A DNA stretch of 64,000 nucleotides from Galeopsis tetrahit (lineage: Eukaryota; Streptophyta; Magnoliopsida; Lamiales; Lamiaceae): positions 20,863,840 to 20,927,839 of the forward strand of contig OY776123.1 in assembly GCA_963675135.1 (NCBI GenBank). The letters are read 5' to 3'. Position numbers and translations under genes: made by a program. A model generated the notes under the pieces. That model did no database searches, had not been told where the DNA came from, and worked only from the letters and a program-made list of their open reading frames with translations. How positions within the stretch are numbered: the first letter of the stretch is position 1; every line of letters begins with the position of its first letter. Below, one piece after another: positions 19,656 to 32,480 of the stretch.

Positions 19656-20340
19656 CTAGATGAGCACCCGCGTATTACGCGGAGTGTTAACAAAATAAAT
19701 ATTCATAACATTTATGTATTTAAATAATTTTATAAAATAATATTTAAATAAAAAAGTGAGATAAATGGACGGAATGCAACAAAAAAATTTCTTAAAATAT
19801 ATTGGAATATGAAAACAATTTTAAAGAAAAATTTATATCACATACTATATTTTAAATTAAATTTCAACAATTTCTGAAGTCGACACATCATTATATTAAA
19901 CTCCCTATTAGTATAACAGGGATGTTATTCTATATTATAATGTAATTAATCAATATTAATATAATAAGAATATATTGGAATATTTCATACCAACCACACC
20001 ACCTTAAATAAATAAATAATTAGAAAAAAATTAAAAGAAATATATTAGGTAATTATTTTTAAATATCAATACAAAGAAATGTTCAATAAAATTGGTATTC
20101 AAAATATTAAAAGATTTATAAATTGATTTAGTTAGTAAACAACATACCTTAATTAATATTTTTTTTTTCCTTAAATTACACTTAATATTAAAATGCCACA
20201 TGGATCAATAGAAAAATGACACATTAATACAATCAATTATTACACATATATATACACTTCATGAGAATGCGACACATCATCCAAATTAATCTCAAGTCGA
20301 CACATCATCATATTAAACTCCCTATTAGTATAATAGGGGA
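19656..20340 (-). mobile_element. Helitron-like non-autonomous element(s) with serial 5' ends
   Basis: On the minus strand the 3' end has a GC hairpin (CCGCGTAATACGCGG) about 8 nt before CTAG at 19656-19659, followed by T. Two 5'-end sequences of the form TCCC...TATACTAATAGGGAG begin at 19922 and 20340, each preceded by A. Insertion between A and T and the CTAG hairpin terminus are Helitron hallmarks. A third, related end-like sequence lies near 21045. Which 5' end belongs to the 3' end is not settled. Confidence 0.65.
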
Positions 20341-20490
20341 TTTGCTTTATATTCTCAATCCACAAAATGTAATCTCACACACTTTATATCAACAATCACT
20401 TAATTGCTCAAATTGTCATCAACTTTATTCACAAATAATCATTTTATTCACAATGACCCCACAATAGTACAATACTCTACAATACACTTA

Positions 20491-20705
20491 GGGTATGTTT
20501 GGTTTGTTAGATTAGCATGAATTAGGCTTGATTGACTTTTTATTCCCGACTAATCAAACGTTTGGTTTGATTGATTGTGGCTCATGTTTAATGCAAGGCC
20601 CGCTAATTTTATATTATTTACCATGCATTTGTGGGACTAATAGTCCTAGGGGAAGAATGAGTTAATTTGTCCCATGTTTTCCCATCCATCAATCCAAACT
20701 AGCCC
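20491..20705. mobile_element. PIF/Harbinger-type MITE with TTA target duplication
   Basis: Ends GGGTATGTTTGG / CCAAACTAGCCC, with TTA on both sides (20488-20490, 20706-20708). 215 bp. Confidence 0.75.
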
Positions 20706-21003
20706 TTATTTTATCTATTTTTTTTTAAAACATGTGTCACAAATCGCAATACCCAATCTTATGATGCCACATATTACAATATATTTGAACACATAAATAT
20801 AAAGTTAATGAGAATACGACACATCGTGTAGAATGAATGAAAAAACGACACAACTAGCCCTTATTTTATCTATTTTTTTTAAAACATGTGTCACAAATCG
20901 CAATACCCAATCTTATGATGCCACATATTACAATATATTTGAACACATAAATATAAAGTTAATGAGAATACGACACATCGTGTAGAATGAATGAAAAAAC
21001 GAC
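20697..21003. repeat. 155-bp tandem duplication that includes the MITE end
   Basis: The segment from 20697 is repeated from 20852 almost identically. Both copies begin with the last bases of the MITE (aactagccc), so the duplication came after MITE insertion. Confidence 0.85.
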
Positions 21004-21557
21004 ACATCATTTGACAAGCAAACCAAACTCCCCCTATTAGTATATAAGAATATATTTTTTTCTTATTATTCAAGTCATTCATTTCTTATAAATAAAAAAG
21101 TAAAAATAAAATTTCAGTGATCAAATCAGATGGAATAAGTCACAAACTACTCCATCAACTTTCCACAACCAAATTGTAGGTCAAATCCTACCACCAAATT
21201 GTAATAAAAATTTGAAAGTTGCTGGGACTCAGATATCACAAAACAAGTTCATGTCTTTGAACAGTTGATCACTTAGGAGAGTTGTAAACCACGGATTCTT
21301 AATAAAAATATGTTCACATTCTTTTTTCAAACAAAAGTTTGAGATTTTTTACAACTTAACAAAAGTTGGGCTCTGATTGTGCATTCATCATTTATTGCAA
21401 GTTTGCAACATAACTACTCATGATGACCCATCAACGATCGTACAAGCATACTAAGTCAACAACAACAATACAAAAAACCAAACGTAGCGCCAATTGAATA
21501 AAATTTAAAATATCCATAATCAAAATTTGTGAAATACCTCCTTACAATCATAGTCCT

Positions 21558-23464
21558 TCAAGACATTTGATTAGCAACAATCTGATAATCATCATCCTCT
21601 TCTGCCTCTTCTTCTTCTTCTTCATGATTCTGATGATCACTATCACCATAATCTCCGATCACCTGTTGCGATTCTTGCTGTTGATGTTGGCCCATCATTT
21701 GCATTAAAATCTGTTCGGGCTTCAAATTACAACCACCCCCACCATTATCTGAATCATGTTGAATAAGTTTCTTGTTCTTGTTTGCATAAAGAGACTCCAG
21801 CATACTAAAATACGGGCACGTTTTTGAGTCCTCTGGCCTCTTCCTCTTGCTCTCTTTTACTCTCTTGTAATACTTATTTATATTCTCCCATTTCTCTTTA
21901 CACCTCTTTGCGTTTCTCTCGTAACCAATCTTCTTCATACAAGTCGAGATCTCCTCCCACAACGGCCCTTTTGGCCCATTATCCTGGTACTTCAAATCGA
22001 GCTCTGTTTTCAGCATTATCAGAGCTTCGATTTCTGCTTTTGGCCATCGTGAAGAACTCATTTGGATAGTACTATTCTCTCCCCCACTATTATCTTGTTT
22101 CTCAATCTGAGTAGAGGTTTCGCCACTATATCTCTCTAAAACGTTCTCTTGATTATTTGACGGTTTTCTGAGGAAAGGATTGAGAATGTCGGGCAATTCA
22201 AGGGACGGGATCTGCTGTGAGATCTTCTGCAAGAAAGAAAACACAGCTGCGTCCTTAGCTGCTGCAATAGCTCGCTCTTGGGCTAAGAGCTCGTGTTCTC
22301 TCTGGATTCGAGCCCTTTCTTGTACCTTCCATGCTTCTTCTCTAGCTATTCGATCTTTCTCACTTTTTTCCATGGCTTCCAAGAATTTGTTCTGTAACTC
22401 CTCCTGCTTATTCAAAACATCCTTCATCAAATTCTCCAAATAAGTGGCTAGCTTCCTTCTTTTCTTGACACTTCCTTCGGAGTCTTTTCCAGACGAGGAG
22501 GCCGTTGATGTTGAGAAGCACATGAATTCAGCATTGTTGGAACAAGGGAGGGTGAAATCTTGACTGGAAGAAACGGGATGAGGTTTTGGGGTCGGAGTTG
22601 ATGTTGGTACGGGTGTTGTTTCCATAGATGAAAACGGGATTTGGTCTAAAGGAGTAGATGGGACTGAGTATTGGGTATTGAAATGCTCTAATTGCTCAAA
22701 GAACCTATAGTTTTTGCCAGTATGCCTATTAGACCGCCCATCCTTTGTTCTCTTGTGATACTTGTAGATGTTTTCAAATTTTTCTTTGCATTTCTTGGCA
22801 CTTCTATTGTATCCAAGCTCACCTAATTTCCTGATAAAATTCACTCACCATCTTTATTTGATTGCAAATTACTAGAACAATGTCATTAAATTCAAAAAAG
22901 TGATATGCTAAAACTGAAACAAGAAAAAAAGAAGAAAACTGCAGTCAACCAAATGAAATTAGGGGGGGAAATCTCAAATTCATCATAATCGCCTCAAAAA
23001 CAGCTAAAATGATAGCTATCGATTTCAAATCTAGTGGGAAATGCAAAAATAATCCATCAATTTCGTTATTATCAATTCAAAATCGATCCAGAAATTAACT
23101 ACTCCCAATCAAACACCACACTAGAATTCCACATGATTGATACAACTATTTCGAATTGAACAGAACAGATGCAAGCAAATTCAACCAAACAGAAATGAAA
23201 TTAACAAAACAATCGAGAAGAAAATTAAAATAGGCACCTGGAAACTTCATCCCAAAGAGGAGCTTTAAGAGTAGAGTCACGAAACGAAAGGTCCATATCT
23301 GACCTAATCTTAAGCAAAGCCACAGTTTCCTCACGTGGCCACCGATTCCTTTCCCCGCCTGAATAATTCCCTTCACCCTCGCCGCCGCCGCCGCCTCCGC
23401 CGGCCGCGGCGTCCGATGGTGAACCGCCGCTGTTATTTTCCAAGAAAGCTGAAGCATCCAACAT
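21558..23464 (-). CDS. trihelix transcription factor, GT-2 type (two DNA-binding domains)
   Basis: Two exons: 23238-23464 and 21558-22830. The GT-AG intron is 407 bp and splits an Arg codon. Product 499 aa. The N-terminal trihelix domain (residues 41-108) starts RWPREETVALLKIRSDMD and continues across the intron into LGYNRSAKKCKEKFENIYKYHKR. A second trihelix domain (336-401) has RWPKAEIEALIMLKTELD and GYERNAKRCKEKWENINKYYKR. Between them lie a basic KKRRK cluster (198-202, possible nuclear signal) and a long helical coiled-coil segment (214-277). The C-terminus is very acidic. Two GT domains flanking a coiled coil define the GT-2/DF1/GTL clade, which binds GT elements in light, growth and stress-related promoters. 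The start at 23464 (MLDASAF) is the first ATG. Which member of the clade it is cannot be settled here. Confidence 0.92.
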
Positions 23465-24354
23465 GGCGAGCAATTTGGCCCAGTGAAGCTGAATTGGTTT
23501 TACCAGGTGAAATTTACTTAGCAGTTAAGGTAAAAAAGAGATTTTTGTTTGTAACTCGGTTGTGGTGGAGCTGTTTTTCCCCAATTTAGTTTCATCTGCA
23601 CAACAATTATTTTGAATAGTTTAAGGAAAGGAGGTGGTGTGGTATGAAGTAGGGTTTCTACTTTAGGGGGATAAGAAGAGGGAGTGTGTTTGATTTTAGG
23701 GTAAGGGTAGCTAACACTGGTGACTGACACGTGGCATTGTAATTGGTTATTGACTTATTGTCGTAGAACTTTCACTTTTTTCTCCTAATTTAATTATTCT
23801 CTCATTTTTCTTTCTTTTTCAAATTTTCAAGAATCCCGATTCTTGTGGAATTTTGGTCATTTGTAAATTGTGATATATTTTTTCAATTATTTTGGTAAAT
23901 AAAATTACAGTTTAATTTTAAAAATATGTTGCAATTATAACTTATAAGTGCGCCCGTTTGTATCCATGTTTGTCTGGGTCAACCAAAGTGACACCCGTAG
24001 GTAGAATTCGAAAATCGGTAGTTGACGAATTGATATCGCTTAGCATCTAGATGACTAGTCGGGCCTAAGCTACGTGTTGGTCGTTTATAATTTTTTTTTA
24101 ATTATTTTATCTTATAATTATCAAGGAATAAATATGAAACTCTAATAAATAAAAATAAAAAATTGCAAAAGGATCCCTAAAGAAATTAAAACTTACAAAA
24201 ACGATGTCTAAAAAAAATGTATTTTTCACTCCTTAGACGATAGAATTTTCTAACAGTTGAAATCTAACGGTTCAAATCTATTAACCATTACCCATCAGAA
24301 TTATAACGTACGGTATGATCGCAACAGTTGATTATTTACCATTTGATTAAAAAA
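23465..24354. other. upstream region of the trihelix gene and AT-rich spacer
   Basis: Holds the presumed 5'UTR/promoter of the minus-strand trihelix gene near 23465-23750. Beyond that it is AT-rich, and I see no further gene. Confidence 0.4.
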
Positions 24355-25259
24355 GGGTTAATTGCAAAAAAAATCACGACCTTTAGTAAATTTATCAATT
24401 ACAACATATACTTTTTTTCTTTGCAATTCGATACACCAACTTTTTTAGTTTTACAATTTAATGCACCGACAAAATTTTCGATTAATTTTAAAATTATGTG
24501 ACGTCGGAAAGATCAAAATCGTCATATTGGCGCCAAGTAAGAAGGCCAACTAATTAATTATTACTATTTTTTAATAAAAAAGCAATTTTAAAATAAATAA
24601 AATAAAAATTAAACAAGGTGCACATAAATTTTAATCACAATATTCTTCAATTCGTCAATCCTTCAATCGATTTGTTTGTTTATGATGGGCTTAGATTCGC
24701 GGTGCACTTATTCTCCATGGAATTTGGGAAGAGAGCATGAGAAACCAATTTTATTAACTAATCACACAATTTTTTTATTTTTCTATTGACTTAATTTTTC
24801 CTAATAACACACCAATAGCATAAACCACCTTTATTGATAAACTCTAAAAGAGTCATTAAATGACACTATGAACAGAAAATACTCCTAAGGAAAAAAAAAA
24901 TACTCCATGTAATTGTAGGAGTTGCGAATTCTGAGTGAATATAATTATGTATTTTGTGTGCGTGTGCATTTAGGATAATTATTAATAAGGGCTTGTTTAA
25001 TTTTGTATTTTTTAGAGTTTTAAAATTGTTTTTTTTCCATTAAAAAATAGTAATAATTAATTAGTTGGCAGTTTTACTTGGCGTTAATGTGGCGATTTTA
25101 ATCTTTTTGGCGCCACATCATTTTAAAATTGATCGAAAAATTTGTCGGTGCATTAAATTGTAAAATTAAAAAAGTTGGTGTATTGAATTGCAAAAAAAAA
25201 AAGTTTATGTTGTAATTGATAAATCTACTAAAGGTCGTGATTTTTTTTGCAATTAACCC
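24355..25259. mobile_element. long-TIR element A (Mutator-like, non-autonomous)
   Basis: Inverted ends of about 180 bp: left begins GGGTTAATTGCAAAAAAAAT, right ends GCAATTAACCC. Inside the arms 'ttgcaattcgatacaccaac' faces its inverse. Same family as the elements at 26347, 49240 and 53904. No clear target duplication remains here. Confidence 0.7.
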
Positions 25260-25391
25260 TGTAGAATATTAGAATCTGGGTTTGTAGTATTACTTTCAAA
25301 GTAGTACTAATATTTAAAAAATTACTTATTAAAATTTAATAAAATATTTGTATATTTTTTAAAATGTGTAAATATATTAAATTTGGGTTGG

Positions 25392-25523
25392 TCTGCTATG
25401 GACTCGAGTCCATGTTGCACTTTTCAGTTTTACTGACTTACACTTTTTGGTAAATGGTGTTGCACTTTTCAATTATTAAACTGTATAATAATATTTTTAA
25501 CATGCACTCGAGTGCATACTAGA
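25392..25523. mobile_element. foldback MITE, shorter copy
   Basis: Related to the palindromic element at 33752-34001, in reverse orientation and lacking most of one arm. It keeps the 'gcactcgagtgcatactaga' end and the 'gttgcacttttcagttttactg' arm. Confidence 0.65.
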
Positions 25524-25670
25524 CTTTACCATTAAATTTACTGTGATAAAGAGAATTAGTAAAAAGAGATAGGGAAGGAGAAAAAAAATTTAGAATTTAA
25601 TGAAAGGGAGAAAAAAAAAAATGCAAAATTCTTATAAATGGATACTTGTAATATATTTAAGGCAAAAAAT

Positions 25671-25919
25671 TGTGTGAGACCGCAAATCTTTTTCTGTGAG
25701 ACGGACCCATATTTCAAAATTTTGGGTAGGATGGTCCATATTTTTTTTTTCAGATTTTAGTTTGTAAAAAAAGTGATAATATTTAAGTAAAAAGTGATAA
25801 TGTTTTTAACAAACGTGAGATCAATATTTACTTAAAACACTATCACTTTTTGCTCAAATATTATCACTTTTTATATATGAGGGTCGTCTCACGGATTTCA
25901 TTATGTGAGACGGTCTCAT
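25671..25919. mobile_element. foldback MITE with GTGAGAC ends
   Basis: The left arm (tgtgtgagaccgc...gtgagacggaccc) is matched inverted on the right (gggtcgtctcac...gtgagacggtctca). The central arms 'agtgataatatttaagtaaa' are also inverted. Confidence 0.65.
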
Positions 25920-26346
25920 CCAAAACTAGCGCCCTATATTTAATTTTTTTTTTCAAAGAATGTACTCTTCACATATTAATGGAGGATAAATAAATTAGAG
26001 TTTTAAGTGTAGGAATTGTGAGAAACTTTTTTTTTTTAGGGTGAAAATTAATATGAGAATGAGACAGATAAAAAAGTAAAGTGTGAAAACTAATTTGAGA
26101 TTAGAGTATTATGACTTATGAGGGTGTTTGCAAATTCATTAACAATTTTTTAGACTGTGAGGGGACAACTTAAAAAACAGCTTTAAAAAAATGAATCTAA
26201 TCCCTCCAATTGAGTTTGCAAAACCCCCTATATATAACTAAACTATTACTTCCTCATATTTACAGTAAATGACGTTTTGACTTTTTTTTTTTTTGGCAAA
26301 ATGGATCTATTTATCATAAAAAGTGTAATAAAAGTCATTAATTTTT

Positions 26347-27204
26347 GGGTTAATTGCAAAAAAAATCACGAACTTTAGTGTATTTATCAATTACAACATA
26401 TTCTTTTTTTCTTTGCAATTTGATACACCACCTTTTTACGTTTTGCAATTCAATGCACCGATATATTTTTCAACCAATTTTATTTTAATTTGACGTTGAA
26501 AATAGTGAACTCACCACGTTGTCGACATGTAGACTATCAACTAATAAATTTTTTTTAATGAAAGACACACATTTTTTAAAACATTTTTACATAAATTGCA
26601 CACTAAATCCATCAATATATATTTTCTTTGATTTCCGACAAAATTCTCCATCTTTACGCTTTAATATTATGAATATTGATTTGATGTTTTCCATCTCAAA
26701 CTCTTATCCTCTATACAAATATGATATCTATATAATTTTACTTAAAAAAAAAAACAATCAAGAAGTTATGCAAAACAAAACAATTCATATAATCATATTT
26801 ATTTTTTTGTGCATTAACGTGTTTTGCAAAAAAAGAAAAAAAAATTCTAATCACACAAGTCGTGCATTATTCAGAATCATATTTATTCCTCTATATATTG
26901 TCTTCATTTTTTTTCCTTTATGTTGTCTTATTTTTTCTTAATCACAAAAAATAATATTTTTGTATGTTATGTTGTATTTTTTTTTTCCTAATCGCACACA
27001 ATATGGGGAATTCACAATTTTAGACCTTCATGTCGAATTAAAAATGACCGGAAAATATATCGGTGCATCAAATTGTAAAACATAAAAAAATTGTGCATTA
27101 AATTGCAAAATTAAAAAAGATGGTGCATCAAATTGCAAAGAAAAAAAGAATATGTTGTAATTGATAAAAACTCAAAAGGTGGTGATTTGTTTTGCAATTA
27201 ACCC
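26347..27204. mobile_element. long-TIR element B, just upstream of the BolA2-like gene
   Basis: Same terminal sequence as element A (GGGTTAATTGC... / ...GCAATTAACCC) and the same 'aattcaatgcaccg' arms inverted. Its right end lies about 240 bp upstream of the BolA2-like start codon, so it forms part of that gene's upstream region. Confidence 0.7.
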
Positions 27205-27441
27205 TATTCTACACGATTTCTTTGTTTTGAAGAGCTTTTTTCGAGAATGTTGTTTGGCCTTCTTCTTTGTGTTTTGAAACTTTACAAACGGCTTCCAAAA
27301 TCACTTATTTTCAAAGCTGTCTCTCACCTCTGAAAGCAGTTCGTGGAGTTTCAAAATAACCTAGAATCCTTTTCCATCGTACAACTCTTTTATAACAACG
27401 AGCTTAAACCCTACGCATTCGCTACTCACACAATCATAGAT

Positions 27442-29650
27442 ATGGCGGTCACCAGGGACCAAGTTGAATCAACCCTACAGTCGAACCTCAATCCTTCTCA
27501 TCTGGTAATGTCTACTCTCATCTCTGCCTTTTATTTATCTGATAAATTCGAACAATTTCTGTAATTTGGCTAATTAAGAGTATCGCATATCGGATTTTGA
27601 ATTTCAAGTCTTTTGTTTCTTTGTTGTTGAGTTCGTGGACAACTTGAGAATCGGTCAGCTATTCAATTGATGTTTTGAATATGGTGGATTCCTAGTTGTG
27701 TATGTGTATTGACTATTGAATGAAGATCTCGATCGCTTTCCATATATTGATGTTTGCAGGAGAGCCACAACTTGCCTTGAGAACCTTTTATAGATTAAAC
27801 TCGTTGTATGTTTAGCCATTGGATTCCAAGTTAATGAAGCCTTTGCCATCCTGAAAAGTTGGACAACTTCTTGTGCAAGACAGTGTACTGAGCTGTGAGA
27901 CGAATCAAAATCTATTACTAATTTTTTTCACTAGCTCTGATTTATTCTGCTAGGACTTGCAGTTGTCTGAGCTGTGCTATTAAGACGTGTTTCCTGTTGA
28001 AGGTCGTGGGGATTTCTGATAAAACTGATTTGGCATCGTGTATGTGTTCCATTAGGGGATAGTCAAAGATTTTTCACTCGTTTATGTCATGGTAGTTAAG
28101 TTGAAGAAGCTTTCTGTCAAACCATGGGGTTCCAAAGAGAGGGATGCGAGGAATTTCTCTATTTTTAGTGAAGTGTTTATAGTTTTGTCTTCTCCAAGCA
28201 TATTGATAGATGATTCATGGTTCAGTTTAGAGTTTAATTTTTTTTTAGAATCCCCTTTTTCTGCTGAATTTTGGAGGACCGTTTCATCTCCAAGAAGTTT
28301 CAACTTGAGCTAACTTTAAAATGAATGGGTTTGGCTAAGTTCTTATTGGTCTCATGTTCCTATATGAGGTAGCGCATGAAGTTCTAGGTTGCTTTGTGTC
28401 CTGCTATCCAATAAGCATGTGTTTCCATTGCTGATTCTGCCTATCAACTGGAATACAAAAGTGTCTGATGTAATTACGAGAGTTATATATTGGATTACTG
28501 TAGGTTCTTATTGCTATTAGTACATGTGAGATTGTGAATATGAGGTAATTTGTTAAATAAACAGCTGGAGGCTAGACATTTAGCTGACACATACTTGCAT
28601 ACGATTTGAGGACTTGAAATAAGGAAATGAACAGGGGCAAGCAGGTGGGCCATACTGTATTATGTTCTCCAAGGTTGCATGTAGATAGGGAGATTTTAAA
28701 TGAGTAGATTTTAAATCCAATTAGAGTGGATTTCAAATCCACCAAAATCATATAAAAATTAGTTCATGATGACTTGATGAGAGTGATGGATTTCCAGTAA
28801 ATATTGATCAAAACAACCACCAAATGGCCTACTCCTATATATTTATAATTTATGCTTCTGTAGTCGAAACTGGGTGTTGACATTATTATATGCTGATGTT
28901 TTTGCCATCCTTTCACTCTTTTCCATCATCTCTCACTTGATTAAAAAGCTTGAAACTCGAATCGAACTCGGTTGAGCTCAATTCTATTGAACTCAAGCTC
29001 TGCTCGCTTGATTCAGTAACTTGCATGACATTAATTGGATAGTTATATTTTATTTAATATTTATAATTAGAGCATATTTGTAAAAATAGTAAAACTATGG
29101 GTGGAATAAATTATGTGAGCTTGATTAGACTCGGGAGCCTGACGGGCCCTAGTATTACTGAGCTCGAGGTCAACTCTAGTAAATTCAAGTCAATTTCAAG
29201 CTTTTTTTAAAGTTGAGCACGGCACGAGTAGCTCGGTTATACCTTTATCCTTGAACCATTTTTCTTATCAAAATTTTGTTGATCTATGCACATTACTTTC
29301 TCCATGACCCTGAATTTTTGTTTTCTTTTCCATATTTCAGGAAGTTGTTGACACGTCGGGTGGGTAAGTTCATATAATACAACTGGAACTTTAATATTTA
29401 CCCATACTCTGAAATCTCATTCATAATAAAAATTAAACTTGTTGTGTTTTTCAGATGTGGTGCAAGTTTCACGATTGAGATTGTGTCTGATCAATTTGAA
29501 GGCAAACGATTGCTGGAGAGGCACCGAATGGTAAATGGTGCATTAGTGGAAGAGATGAAACATATTCATGCTCTTTCCATAACAAAAGCCTTGACCCCTG
29601 ATCAATGGAAACAACAGTTGGCTAAGAAATCTGAAGAAGCAGCTGCTTGA
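27442..29650 (+). CDS. BOLA2: BolA-like protein 2 (Fe-S / glutaredoxin partner)
   Basis: Three exons, 27442-27504, 29341-29363 (only 23 nt) and 29455-29650, give 93 aa. Phases fit and the borders are GT-AG. The protein shows the whole BolA fold in order: MAVTRDQVESTL, SGGCGASFTIEIVS, FEGKRLLERHRMVN and IHALSI. Cys30 and His67 sit where BolA2 proteins bind a [2Fe-2S] cluster shared with a monothiol glutaredoxin. The absence of an N-terminal extension points to the cytosol/nucleus, unlike BolA1 and BolA4. Intron 1 is about 1.8 kb and contains only short repeats, including CGAGT-type words at 28935-29220. Long-TIR element B lies immediately upstream. Confidence 0.93.
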
Positions 29651-31118
29651 AATATTATAGATAGAGACTTATAACAAACCTATTATGATTTTAGTCTGTT
29701 GAGTTGCGAAATCTGGTGACTTGCTCTTTATTGATCTGTTTAATGGCTGTGTAACTTAAGAATGTGTTGACCCTAATAAATCCTCATCTGCTAGTAGTAA
29801 TAATAATAATATTGAGGTGAGGTGAGGTGCTCACAAGATAACAGTATGTCATATTGGGTCCATCGATGCACTTTAAACTGCATTTCCAGATGTTATATGA
29901 TGATGATCTTTCTTCTTGTTTGAGTTTGGTGAAGGATTACTGGTTCAAATTACAAATCTTGTACTCAGTTGTTCACTAAATCTTAAATTGATGATTTGTT
30001 TTTTATTGTTTCAAGTGTTACAAGAATGCCTCTTGATTTTGTGTGTGAATACATTGCACATTTGCGCTTGGATTTAGCTGCTCCTTTCAGGTATTAGTCG
30101 AGGCAAGAGCAATCAGTTTACTGTGGTTGCTTGGCAAATATGGAGGGCTGGAATGATGTGGTGTTGAAAAGGCACATTACTTGCGCAGCTTCTGGTTATT
30201 AATCGGAGTTGATCGAATTAGTGACTTGAATGGATGACAATACCCTTGAAAATAAGTGTGCAATTCTCGTGTTTTATAGCTGTTAACGGTTTTATAAAAG
30301 GGGTATAATAGACATTAAATTGTTCACGTTCATGTTATATTAACAAAAAAAATCTTATCTAGACGACATTTTTTTTATCACATTTTTTGAGGGAAGGGTT
30401 TTTTTATCACATTTTATAAAACGCGGGATGGCATCACACAAGGTTGTTTGCTGAATTGGACAAGACACTCCTCGTAATTTGGGTATCTGTCTTGTGTCGG
30501 ATAATTTGTTGGGTAAAATTTAAAGAGTATGGATGATAATGGATATTATGGACATCGCTGAAATTAAAAGAAAAATTGTTGAGAAATACGAAACAACATA
30601 GATATTGGGTTGTGTATGGAAAAAAAAAATCATTATAATAAAAAAAATCGGATCAAAAACACATATTACTATGAGAGATTCTTGAAATTTAATTTTAAAT
30701 AATTTAAATATATTACTCCCACGTCTAAGGACTACTTTCATATGTGAATGAAATTTCAAACTCTTAAAAAAACAGAAGCACACCAAATTTATATCCTAAT
30801 AACATCCACATTATTTTAAGAAAAAAGTCATTTAAGTTTGTAATTATCCTAAAATATAGTCTTTTTTTAGTGTAAAATATTAAAAATACCTTATTTAATG
30901 AATGATAATTATTTTAATATTTAATAAATAAAAGTATATTTGAAAGATTATGTAAATTCAAAATTTTAAACATAATAAATAATATTTTATTAGCTTGTAT
31001 ATAAAATAAAAAAATAAAAAAAACGACCATCATTTTCCGTTGGAGGGAATACATTATTTCAAAATTAACACCCTCACAATTCACAATAAATAAAGGGCGA
31101 AATCCCTCCATAACCTAC
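29651..31118. other. 3' flank of the BolA2-like gene and AT-rich DNA
   Basis: Includes the probable 3'UTR up to about 30200. The rest is AT-rich, and I see no supported gene in it. Confidence 0.4.
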
Positions 31119-32480
31119 TCTAGTAACCTAGTTACTAGAGCATTTAGGTGAAGTTATAAGCTTCAAAACCTACTTTAGGAGCTAACGATGGAGCTTTGGC
31201 TGCTAAGGATGGTACGAGAAGGGGCTTATACACTCACGATTTGGCGCTTTCAAACTGTTGTAGTAGAGTCTGGTTAGACGTGTATTTGTTTTAGCCCTTT
31301 TGTTTGGAGAGGCAATTTCCCTTTGTGGATTTCAATTCCTATCTTTGCCTATTCGTTTTCTTTTTTTGTTCTCGTACATACAAGACTTCTACATTGGATG
31401 ACGTGACGAAAAGCCCGGATTCGAACTTCGTGAAGAACTCCATTCTATCTCTCCCTCGTTACGAACAAAAAAGTGGGGCGCAGCCCAGTTATACACTCTC
31501 TTCGTTCTATGAACCCTTGTTGATTCTGAACTTCGTTCGCGAAGAAACCGGACTTTTGACGGACCAACCTTTTTTTATTTTTATGCGCCGCTTTATCCTG
31601 AATTCCCCCCAACAATTCTCTATCCGGGGGCAGGCAAACGAGAGCAAGTGGCTCTCTATCCAATCCGGGAAATTTCTTTCCGTGTATTTAACTATCGAGC
31701 CTCTCACGAACAGTAATACTACTACGTTTTGAAACGCTTAACACATTTATTGGTATTGACGCGGTAACAACAAAGACTACCAGCGCAATCGAGAAGTAAG
31801 GGCTATTGATCTACGGGTATTCGTCTATTGATTGCTTTCTAGAGTAAAGGACTCTAATTGAGCTTCTCCTTCTATTTGATTCGCTTTGATTTCCATGTAT
31901 TTCTGCGTGCTAGTCAGGTAGCTTGCTTACAAGATCCTATGCCCTTTTTTATTTAAGCCAACCATGCCTTTTTGTTTTTCCATCCACCATAGATAAAGGC
32001 ATGTTGGAACAAGGAAATAGTGGGAGGGGGCCTCCCCGTAGGTAATCTTCTTCGCTTTGAAAGGTGCCTAAAACGAGTGTATTCAAATTTAGTTCAAGGG
32101 CGGTCCTCTAATAAGATAAGTGAGATCTCCCTAGTGTCACTGCTTCTAAAGGCGAGTCGAGCTTTTAGAGATGAGGCCTTTTGGCAAAGCCAAGTAAATT
32201 TCGAGCCACCAAACCCTGCAACTGATGAAAAGGCCCTGTGGAGTCAAGGGAAGCGTGTGTGTTGTCACACTCCCTGCCTTCCAAAGGTGCCTAAAGGACG
32301 GGCTCGACTCAGCAGAGCGACGACTTGGGAGCGGATTCCCCACCGGCAGAGGGACAGGAGACGACCATCTCAAGGCGCATCACGACCTATAGGCAACACC
32401 GACGAAACCTGAGAAGGCAATCCAATTAGGAGTCAGAGGATCTATAGTAACCCGCAGCCTCCTGGACTCTAGGTTACTAA
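31119..32480. other. organelle-like insert, possibly nuclear mitochondrial DNA (NUMT)
   Basis: This 1.35-kb block is clearly less AT-rich than the DNA on either side and has no plant intron/exon features. Its texture (long mixed-composition stretches, gggagggggcctcccc, gaaggcaatccaattagg) is like plant mitochondrial intergenic DNA. The ORFs in it (for example 31304-31732, +) match nothing I recognise. The two borders carry related sequence (ttactagagcatttaggtgaag at the left, ggttactaaagcattcagg...caggtgaag at the right). No organelle gene is identified, so the origin is inference. Confidence 0.45.

Noticed and set aside
31304..31732. 142-aa ORF in the organelle-like block
   Set aside because: No recognised domain. 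Another long frame runs on the opposite strand, and organelle intergenic DNA often has such chance frames.
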